From CBDCRK01 sp965220955 (GTDB taxonomy: Bacteria; Desulfobacterota; Binatia; Bin18; CBDCRK01): 64,000 bases of DNA. The stretch lies in contig CBDCRK010000011.1 of the NCBI GenBank assembly GCA_965220955.1, positions 31,684-95,683 on the forward strand, in the 5' to 3' direction. Both the position numbers and the translations under genes were made by a program. This document shows positions 57,102 through 64,000 of this stretch, one piece after another. The notes beneath the pieces are model-generated. The model saw only the letters and a list, made by a program, of their open reading frames with translations, was not told the origin of the DNA and did no database searches. Position 1 is the stretch's first letter. Every line of letters begins with the position of its first letter.

Positions 57102-59705
57102 ATGTCCTACGGAAAATGCCTATTTTATGCCTTAGTTGTCTGCTTACTCGCGTCTGGAGTTTCGGCTCAGGAAGATTCGTCCACAGCCGAGGAAGCCTCG
57201 GAGCAGGAAGCGCAAGTCGTCGAGCTCGGAGAACTACAGGTGGTCGGCTCGCGTGTGGCCGGGCGTTCAGCCCAGGATTCTCCGGTGCCAGTGGATATCA
57301 TTCAGGGCGAAGACTTGCAGACGTATGGCATCCGCGACATGGACTCGCTGCTGTCGGCGACCGTGCCGTCCTACAACGTCAACCAGCAGCCTATCAGCGA
57401 CGCTGCAACGCTCATTCGCCCGGCGAATTTGCGCGGGCTGCCACCGGACTCGACGCTGGTGCTGGTCAACGGCAAGCGCCGGCACCGCGCCTCGGTCATC
57501 ACCTTCCTGGGAGGCGGTGTTTCGGACGGGTCGCATGCGCCCGATATTTCGGTGATCCCGTCCATTGCACTCGAGCGGGTCGAAGTGCTGCGCGACGGCG
57601 CGGCGGCTCAGTACGGCTCGGACGCCATCGCCGGTATCTTGAATTTCAGGCTCAGGGAAGACACGGAGGGCCTGTCGGTACACACAAGCTGGGGTCAGAA
57701 CTACCACGGGGACGGCGATAAGGTGAACGTGGCGGCCAACCTGGGCCTGCCGTTGACCGAGAACGGCTTTGCCAACTTCAGCTTCGAGTTGATGAACGCG
57801 GACGAGACCAGTCGCAGCATGCAGCGCGACGATGCGCGGGCTCTGATCGAGGCGGGCAATGAGCACGTACGAAGGCCCGCGGCGCAGATCTGGGGCGCGC
57901 CGGAGATCCAGTACGACTACAAGTTCTTCGGCAACCTTGGTCTCGACCTTGAGGCCATCAAGGCGCGGCTGTACGCCTTCGGTAACTACGCGGAGCGCAA
58001 GGTGGAGGGCGGCTTCTTTTTCCGTAACCCCAACACCCGGAGCGGCGTGTTCAGGGGCGACCCTCTTGAAGACGGCACGCCCACGATACGGGTTGCCGAC
58101 CTGTCGGGGACCGGCCAAGGCTGCCCCGCCGTACCAACAAACGCCGCGGCCGACTACACGGCTGCGCTGGCGGGGTTGCCCGAGCACTGCTTTGCCTTCA
58201 ACGAGCGGTTTCCGGGCGGGTTTACGCCCCGGTTCGGCGGCTATGTGCAGGACTGGAGCATCGCCTTTGGCCTGCGCGGGGAGTTGGAAAGCGCGTACGC
58301 GCTGCTGGACGGTTGGTTTTATGATGCCAGCGCCAGCTTCGGCCACAACAGTGTGGACTTCTTCATGCACAACACCATCAACCCGCAGCTTGCCGCCATG
58401 CGAACGAACATTCCGACGTCGTACCGGCCCGGCGGCTATAGTGAGTTCGACAAGGTGTTCAACCTCGACATCTCCCGGCCGTTCGACGTGGGCGTCTTCT
58501 ACTCTCCGCTCAACTTCGCCTTTGGGCTGGAATACCGCGAAGAGGAGTTCGAGGTCGAAGCCGGGGGGGAGAATTCCTGGTATATAGACGACCGTGAACA
58601 CGGCCTCGCGCGGCAGGGCTTCGGCGTCGCCTCCAACGGCTTTCCCGGTTTCAGGCCGGACATTGCCGGCACGTTCGACCGGGGCAGCTACGCCGGCTAT
58701 CTCGACCTGGAGGCCGAGGTGCTCAGAGACGTCATGCTGGGCATAGCCGGGCGGTATGAGGATTTTGAACGGGTAGGAGACACGCTGAACGGCAAGGTCT
58801 CCGCCCGCTGGCAATTTCTCGCCGGCTGGGCTGTCCGCGGCTCGGTCAGCTCGGGTTTTCGCGCCCCGACCGTGGGGCAGGCCAACGTCCGCAATGTCAC
58901 GACCGCGTTTGACGGCGGCGAGCTGGCAGACCGGGCCACCCTACCTCCGGACAACCCGATTGCGGCCCTCAAGGGTGGCAAGAAGCTGAAGCCGGAAAAG
59001 TCCGTCAACTATTCCGTGGGCACCGTGTTCAGCCTGGGTGACCTGGAGGTCACCGTCGACTATTACCGGATCAAGGTGCAGGACCGCATCGGGCAGACGA
59101 GCCCTTTCCAATTGACTCAGGCGGATGTCGCTACGCTGCTGGCCCAGGGCGTTTCAGACGCGAGCAGTTACTCGTTTGTGAGCTTCTTCAGCAACGATTT
59201 CGACACCACCACCCAAGGCGTTGACGTGGTGGCGACCTATCCGCTGGAGACCTTCACCGGCGACACCCTGCTGACCTTAGTGGGGAATTGGAACAATACC
59301 GAGGTCGACAGCTTTAACCCCCAAAGCATCAATAGGAATAAACGGTTCATGCTTGAAGGCAACCTGCCGGAGTTCCGTTTCTCGGTCATGGCCGACCACG
59401 TATGGGGACCGTGGCGGTTTCTGACCCGGGTGCATTACTACGACAATTTTTTTGAAGATCATGTGGGCAGCAACTTGCCCCTCACAGCCGGTGAACGCTG
59501 GCTCACGGACGCAGAACTCTCGTACACCTTCAGGACCCTGCCGTTCATGGGGGCGGCGACTGTCGCGTTCGGCGCGGAAAACCTATTCGACCAACACCCG
59601 CGCAGAAATCCTTATGCGCGCCTAGTCGGCGCGAGGTATCCCGAATCCTCGCCGTATGGCTTCAACGGTGGGTTTTACTATCTGCGAGCCGGCTTCGAGT
59701 TCTAG
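57102..59705 (+). CDS. TonB-dependent outer-membrane receptor 1
   Basis: A signal peptide (MSYGKCLFYALVVCLLASG..SA) is followed by a QE-rich linker, the TonB-box-like ELGELQVVGSR and a plug domain with DSPVPVDIIQGEDLQTYGIR, RPANLRGLPPDSTLVLVNGK and VEVLRDGAAAQYGSDAIAG. The 22-strand barrel ends with FYYLRAGFEF, whose terminal Phe marks export to the outer membrane. Total 867 residues. Such receptors bind siderophores, vitamin or sugar ligands, energised by TonB. The gene is the first of three close paralogues on the same strand. Confidence 0.95.
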   Translation: MSYGKCLFYALVVCLLASGVSAQEDSSTAEEASEQEAQVVELGELQVVGSRVAGRSAQDSPVPVDIIQGEDLQTYGIRDMDSLLSATVPSYNVNQQPISDAATLIRPANLRGLPPDSTLVLVNGKRRHRASVITFLGGGVSDGSHAPDISVIPSIALERVEVLRDGAAAQYGSDAIAGILNFRLREDTEGLSVHTSWGQNYHGDGDKVNVAANLGLPLTENGFANFSFELMNADETSRSMQRDDARALIEAGNEHVRRPAAQIWGAPEIQYDYKFFGNLGLDLEAIKARLYAFGNYAERKVEGGFFFRNPNTRSGVFRGDPLEDGTPTIRVADLSGTGQGCPAVPTNAAADYTAALAGLPEHCFAFNERFPGGFTPRFGGYVQDWSIAFGLRGELESAYALLDGWFYDASASFGHNSVDFFMHNTINPQLAAMRTNIPTSYRPGGYSEFDKVFNLDISRPFDVGVFYSPLNFAFGLEYREEEFEVEAGGENSWYIDDREHGLARQGFGVASNGFPGFRPDIAGTFDRGSYAGYLDLEAEVLRDVMLGIAGRYEDFERVGDTLNGKVSARWQFLAGWAVRGSVSSGFRAPTVGQANVRNVTTAFDGGELADRATLPPDNPIAALKGGKKLKPEKSVNYSVGTVFSLGDLEVTVDYYRIKVQDRIGQTSPFQLTQADVATLLAQGVSDASSYSFVSFFSNDFDTTTQGVDVVATYPLETFTGDTLLTLVGNWNNTEVDSFNPQSINRNKRFMLEGNLPEFRFSVMADHVWGPWRFLTRVHYYDNFFEDHVGSNLPLTAGERWLTDAELSYTFRTLPFMGAATVAFGAENLFDQHPRRNPYARLVGARYPESSPYGFNGGFYYLRAGFEF

Positions 59706-59797
59706 GCGACGCATGCGTCGCCCCTGGAGAAACAGACAGGAAAAGCGGAGTAGAGCGAGCGATTCAAACGAACATTAACGAACATGGAGGAAACCAA

Positions 59798-62467
59798 ATG
59801 AAAGCAAAGACATGGCAATACGGGATGTTGGTAGGCTTCTTTATCCTGATGGGAGCACCGAACGGCGGGGCGCAAGAGACAAGCCAGCAAGAGCCGGCCG
59901 CAGCGCAAGAGACAAGCCAGCAAGAGCCGGCCGTAGCGCAAGACACACAGCAGCAAGAGGATGTCATAGGGCTCGAAGCGTTCAGGGTGATCGGGTCGCG
60001 CGTGGCCGGGCGCTCGGCCCAGGATTCTCCGGTTCCGGTGGATATCATTCAGGGGGAAGACTTGCAGACCTACGGCATCCGGGACATGGATTCGCTGCTG
60101 TCCGCGACCGTGCCGTCCTACAATGTCGGCCAGGAGCCCATCAGCGACGAGGCCACCTTTGTCAGGCCGGCCACACTGCGCGGCTTGCCTCCAGACTCCA
60201 CCCTGGTACTGGTCAACGGCAAACGGCGGCACCGGGGGTCGGTGATCAACTTCCTGGGTGCTCCGAATTCCAGAGGGTCGCAGGGGGCCGACATCTCCAC
60301 CATCCCGTCCATTGCCCTGGAGCGGGTCGAGGTGCTGCGGGACGGCGCTGCGGCCCAGTACGGCTCGGACGCCATTGCCGGTGTGCTGAACTTCAAGCTG
60401 AGAGAAGACCGGGAGGGCCTGACGGTCCAGACGAGCTACGGCCAGAACTACCACGGGGACGGGGACAAGGTGAACGTGGCGGCCAACCTGGGCCTACCGC
60501 TGACCGATAGGGGCTTTGCCAACTTCAGCTTCGAGTTCATGAACGCGGACGAGACCAGCCGCAGCGTGCAGCGCGACGACGCGCGGCGGCTGATTGAGGC
60601 GGGTAACACGCATGTACGGCGGCCGGCGGCGCAGATCTGGGGGGCGCCGGAGGTCCGGTACGATTATAAGTTCTTCGGTAACCTGGGCTTGGACCTGGAG
60701 GAGATCAACAGCCGCATATATGCGTTTGGCAACTATGCGGAGCGTAAGGTGGAGGGCGGCTTCTACTTCCGGAATCCCCATACCCGGTCTGGCGTGTTCA
60801 GAGGCGACGCTCTTGCGGATGGCACGCCCACCGTCAAGGTAATCGACCTGTCGCCCGATGGCAGGTCCGGCGGCTGCCGTGACATTCCTATCCGCGGCAA
60901 CGTACCCCGGTTTGGGGAAGTCGCTGGTAACGGCCCGGACTGCTTTTCGTTCATTGATCGCTTTCCGGGTGGCTTCACACCCCGCTTCGGCGGCTATGTG
61001 CAGGACTGGAGTATCGCCTTCGGCCTGACTGGAGACCTGGAGAGCGAATACTCGCTGCTCAACGGCTGGTACTACGATGTGAGCGCCTACTTCGGCGAGA
61101 ACAGCGTCGATTATTTCATGATCAACACCATCAACCCGCAGTTGGCCGACATGCGAACGGCCATCCCGACGGAATACCGGCCCGGCGGCGTCTCCCAGTC
61201 TGAGAAAACGTTTAACCTGGACATTTCCAAGCCGGTTGATCTGGGCATCTTCTACTCCCCCCTGAACATGGCGTTTGGGTTCGAGTACCACATTGAAGAG
61301 TACGAGGTTAAACTCGGTGGCGAAAACTCCTGGTATGCCGACTTCGACCGGTTCGGGCCTCAGGGGCTTGGCGTCGGCTCGAACGGGTTTACCGGATTCG
61401 GACCCAACATTGTCGGCGACTACCAACGGAACAACTATGCCCTGTACATGGACCTGGAAGCTGAGGTGGTTCGATCCGTCACCCTCGGCGTGGCGGGGCG
61501 GTACGAAAACTTTGACGCGCCGATCGGCGAGTCCCTCAACGGGAAGGTGTCGGCCAGGTGGCAGATGCTGGAGATGCTGGCCATGCGCGGCGCGGTCAGT
61601 TCGGGTTTCCGCGCTCCGACGCCGGGACAGGCCAACGTGAACAAAATCACTACCTCGTTTCAAGACGGCATGTTGATAGACGACGCAACCTTTCCCGCCT
61701 ACCATCCCGCCTCGGCCTTCTTTGGCGCCAAGCCGCTGACCCCGGAAAAATCCGTCAACTATTCTGCCGGCGTGGTGTTCAACTGGTACGAGCTTGAGGC
61801 CACCCTCGACTACTACCGTATCAAGATGCAGGACCGCATCGTCCGCAGCAGCCGATTCAATGTTGCGGATGAACTCGCCGGGCTAGGCATTACCCGGGCG
61901 GAATTCGACGCGGTAGTTGGGCCGAACCAGATCTCGGTGCTCCGGTTCTATACCAACGATTTCGACACCACCACGCAGGGCGTTGACGTCGTCGCGACCT
62001 ATCCGCTGGAGTCAATGGTCGGCCTCACCCAGTTCACGCTGGTTGGAAACTGGAACAAGACCGAGGTGGACAGCCGTACCCCGGAGTTCATCAGTGACAA
62101 GCTCGTGCGGCAAATTGAAGAGGGCTTGCCCGAGTTCCGGTTCTCGCTGACGGCCGATCACAACTACGGACCGTGGCGCTTCCTGTCCCGGTTGTACTTC
62201 TACGACCGCTTCCTCGACTACCCGACCGATGGCAATTTCGGCTATAATGCCGGCGAGCGTTGGCTGATGGATGTGGAAGCCTCGTACACCTTCCTGCACC
62301 AGCCGTTCATGCAAGCGGTGACCATTGCGGCTGGAGCGGAGAACGTCTTTGACCAATATCCGCGCAGAAACCCGGAAGCGACTGGTGCCGGCCTGAAATA
62401 CCCGGAAACCTCGCCCTACGGCTTCAACGGCGGCTTCTACTATGTGCGCGCCGGCTTCGAGTTCTAG
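59798..62467 (+). CDS. TonB-dependent outer-membrane receptor 2
   Basis: A paralogue of the first receptor, 889 residues. The plug is almost unchanged (GRSAQDSPVPVDIIQGEDLQ, YGIRDMDSLLSATVPSYNV) whereas the barrel loops differ, as expected when ligand choice changes. The linker after the signal peptide contains a tandem QETSQQEPAAA repeat. It ends FYYVRAGFEF. GGAGG lies before the ATG. The leader CAAACGAACATTAACGAACAT upstream resembles that before receptor 3, so the genes probably share a regulatory layout. Confidence 0.95.
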   Translation: MKAKTWQYGMLVGFFILMGAPNGGAQETSQQEPAAAQETSQQEPAVAQDTQQQEDVIGLEAFRVIGSRVAGRSAQDSPVPVDIIQGEDLQTYGIRDMDSLLSATVPSYNVGQEPISDEATFVRPATLRGLPPDSTLVLVNGKRRHRGSVINFLGAPNSRGSQGADISTIPSIALERVEVLRDGAAAQYGSDAIAGVLNFKLREDREGLTVQTSYGQNYHGDGDKVNVAANLGLPLTDRGFANFSFEFMNADETSRSVQRDDARRLIEAGNTHVRRPAAQIWGAPEVRYDYKFFGNLGLDLEEINSRIYAFGNYAERKVEGGFYFRNPHTRSGVFRGDALADGTPTVKVIDLSPDGRSGGCRDIPIRGNVPRFGEVAGNGPDCFSFIDRFPGGFTPRFGGYVQDWSIAFGLTGDLESEYSLLNGWYYDVSAYFGENSVDYFMINTINPQLADMRTAIPTEYRPGGVSQSEKTFNLDISKPVDLGIFYSPLNMAFGFEYHIEEYEVKLGGENSWYADFDRFGPQGLGVGSNGFTGFGPNIVGDYQRNNYALYMDLEAEVVRSVTLGVAGRYENFDAPIGESLNGKVSARWQMLEMLAMRGAVSSGFRAPTPGQANVNKITTSFQDGMLIDDATFPAYHPASAFFGAKPLTPEKSVNYSAGVVFNWYELEATLDYYRIKMQDRIVRSSRFNVADELAGLGITRAEFDAVVGPNQISVLRFYTNDFDTTTQGVDVVATYPLESMVGLTQFTLVGNWNKTEVDSRTPEFISDKLVRQIEEGLPEFRFSLTADHNYGPWRFLSRLYFYDRFLDYPTDGNFGYNAGERWLMDVEASYTFLHQPFMQAVTIAAGAENVFDQYPRRNPEATGAGLKYPETSPYGFNGGFYYVRAGFEF
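59873..59938. repeat. 33-bp coding repeat in the receptor 2 linker
   Basis: Two adjacent 33-bp copies (59873-59905, 59906-59938) each encode QETSQQEPA plus two residues; only a base or two differ. Receptor 3 has a shorter variant (ASQQEPAAAQDTEQQEPA), so this linker expands and contracts by slippage. Confidence 0.9.
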
Positions 62468-62524
62468 TGTGGGAGGCAGCAAAAAACGGCGAGCGATGCA
62501 AACGAACATTGAGGAGGGCCGGAG

Positions 62525-64000
62525 ATGAAACCGAAGCCCTGGCAATGTCGGGTCGTGACGGGGCTCTTGCTTCTGATGGGCGCGTCAACGGCCGCAGCCC
62601 AGGAGGCGAGCCAGCAAGAGCCGGCCGCAGCGCAAGACACGGAGCAACAAGAGCCGGCCGTCGGACTCGACGTACTCCAGGTAATCGGGTCGCGTCTTGT
62701 GGGCCGCTCGGCCCAGGATTCTCCGGTGCCGGTGGACATCATTCGGGGGGAAGACCTCCAGACCTACGGCATCCGCGACATGGACTCGCTGCTGTCGGCG
62801 ACCGTGCCATCCTACAACGTCAACCAGCAGCCCATCAGCGATGCCGCAACGCTCATTCGCCCGGCGAATTTGCGCGGGCTGTCGCCGGACTCCACGTTGG
62901 TGCTAGTCAACGGCAAGCGTCGGCACCGCGCGTCGGTGATCCCCGAGTTTGGAGGTATTTCGAACGGGTCGCACGGGCCCGATATTTCCACCATCCCGGT
63001 CATTGCGCTCGAACGTGTCGAAGTGCTGCGCGACGGCGCCGCAGCTCAGTACGGCTCAGACGCCATCGCCGGCGTCATGAATTTCGTGCTGCGGGAAGAT
63101 ACCGAGGGCTTGTCGGTTCACACAAGCTGGGGCCAGAACTACCACGGCGACGGCGATAAGGTGAACGTCGCCGCCAACCTGGGGTTGCCGCTGACTGACA
63201 GCGGTTTTGCCAACTTCAGCTTCGAGTTGATGAATGCTGACGAGACCAGCCGCAGCGCCCAGCGCGACGATGCCCGGGCCTTGATTGAAGCGGGGAATAC
63301 GGATGTGCGCCGGCCCGCAACGCAGATTTGGGGCGCGCCGGAGGTCCAGTACGACTATAAATTCTTCGGCAACCTGGGGCTAGACCTGGAGCAGATCAAC
63401 AGTCGGCTGTACGCCTTCGGCAACTATGCCGAGCGCAAGGTGGAGGGCGGCTTCTTCTTTCGGAATCCCAACACCCGCGGGGGAATCTTCGACGGGGGCG
63501 AGAATATTCTGGTCGCCGACCTGTCGGACGACCGTCGGGGTTGTCCTTCAATTGCGAAGAACCCCGCGGCTGACTACAGTGCGGCGTTGGCAGGCTTGCC
63601 CGGCCATTGCTTTGCCTTCAACGAGCGGTTTCCGGGCGGATTTACGCCACGTTATGGCGGGGTCGTCGAGGACTGGAGTATCGCCTTTGGCCTGCGTGGG
63701 GAGATCGAGAGCGAGTACGCGCTGCTCAACGGCTGGTTCTATGACGCCAGCGCCAGCTTCGGCCATAACAGCGTGGACTTCTTCATGCACAACACCATCA
63801 ACCCGCAACTTGCCGCCATGCGAACGAACATTCCGACGTCGTACCGGCCCGGCGGCTACCGGGAGTTCGACAAGGTGTTCAACCTCGACATCTCCCGGCC
63901 GTTCGACGTGGGCGTCTTCTACTCCCCGCTTAACTTCGCCTTCGGACTGGAGCACCGCGAAGAGGAGTTCGAGATCAGAGCCGGGGGACAGAATTCCTGG
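62525..64000 (+). CDS. TonB-dependent outer-membrane receptor 3, 3' part beyond the window
   Basis: From the ATG at 62525 the frame stays open to the right edge (492 codons). It begins MKPKPWQCRVVTGLLLLMGA and, after a QEPA linker, has the same plug (LVGRSAQDSPVPVDIIRGED, RPANLRGLSPDSTLVLVNGK, VEVLRDGAAAQYGSDAIAGV). Barrel sequence is closer to receptor 1 than to 2. GAGGAGGG lies upstream. The start and spacing copy those of receptor 2, pointing to recent duplication of whole genes with leaders. Confidence 0.94.
   Translation, partial: MKPKPWQCRVVTGLLLLMGASTAAAQEASQQEPAAAQDTEQQEPAVGLDVLQVIGSRLVGRSAQDSPVPVDIIRGEDLQTYGIRDMDSLLSATVPSYNVNQQPISDAATLIRPANLRGLSPDSTLVLVNGKRRHRASVIPEFGGISNGSHGPDISTIPVIALERVEVLRDGAAAQYGSDAIAGVMNFVLREDTEGLSVHTSWGQNYHGDGDKVNVAANLGLPLTDSGFANFSFELMNADETSRSAQRDDARALIEAGNTDVRRPATQIWGAPEVQYDYKFFGNLGLDLEQINSRLYAFGNYAERKVEGGFFFRNPNTRGGIFDGGENILVADLSDDRRGCPSIAKNPAADYSAALAGLPGHCFAFNERFPGGFTPRYGGVVEDWSIAFGLRGEIESEYALLNGWFYDASASFGHNSVDFFMHNTINPQLAAMRTNIPTSYRPGGYREFDKVFNLDISRPFDVGVFYSPLNFAFGLEHREEEFEIRAGGQNSW

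Noticed and set aside
57267..58814. Long open frame on the minus strand over receptor 1
   Set aside because: It is a shadow of a GC-rich real gene; it lacks a ribosome-binding site and repeats with the same look over receptors 2 and 3.

Overview
The window looks like a chromosomal segment from an uncultured Gram-negative bacterium. TolC, RND and TonB-dependent receptor genes show an outer membrane. No RNA gene or species marker is visible. The mix of small metabolic genes, Uma2 and VapBC modules, many palindromic short repeats and a small-protein family I associate with Deltaproteobacteria/Tectomicrobia-type genomes suggests that neighbourhood, but this is weak inference.

Layout. (1) 1-17 kb is a housekeeping and metabolic stretch: an NTF2-like gene (cut by the left edge) with a PEP mutase-like gene, a Uma2 protein, a double-length UvrA, TypA/BipA, an MFS carrier, an amidohydrolase, a redoxin-2OG dioxygenase fusion and an OPT oligopeptide transporter. 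(2) 17-31.5 kb is a defence and toxin-antitoxin island. It holds a type I restriction-modification locus (hsdR, a GxxExxY PD-(D/E)XK gene, a broken hsdM copy, and an intact hsdM-hsdS fusion). A HigB toxin with a frameshifted HigA-ImmA antitoxin lies between the two hsdM copies. A SIR2-like gene, a frameshifted GIY-YIG-like gene, orphan YgiT-type and HicB genes, an hsdS remnant, a DUF2235 hydrolase, two Phd/VapC modules and a STAS-like gene follow. MITE-like repeats and an exact 61-bp repeat mark rearrangement points. (3) 31.5-45.6 kb is a second metabolic and repair region (VOC, aldo/keto reductase, HpaI-type aldolase, HugZ-like, Aat, HIT, AlkA, Nudix, MFS) broken up by gene remnants (HD fragment, DUF309, alpha/beta hydrolase, SDR) and several tandem-repeat arrays. 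(4) 45.9-56.7 kb is an efflux locus: TolC, an RND adaptor, an RND pump, a MacA-like adaptor and a MacB-type ATPase without its permease. A type II R-M pair with a frameshifted endonuclease abuts the ATPase, followed by another MFS exporter. (5) 57.1-64 kb holds three tandem paralogous TonB-dependent receptors, the last cut by the right edge.

How it works together. The type I R-M genes, SIR2 gene and toxin-antitoxin modules probably form a turnover-prone anti-phage island. At least four island or R-M genes carry single-base frameshifts, while the clear housekeeping genes are intact. The efflux genes would form a tripartite pump sharing TolC. The TonB receptors look like recent duplications diversified for ligand uptake. 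Start sites were reassigned for several genes where a Shine-Dalgarno sequence clearly favours an internal start, notably uvrA (GTG at 7704).
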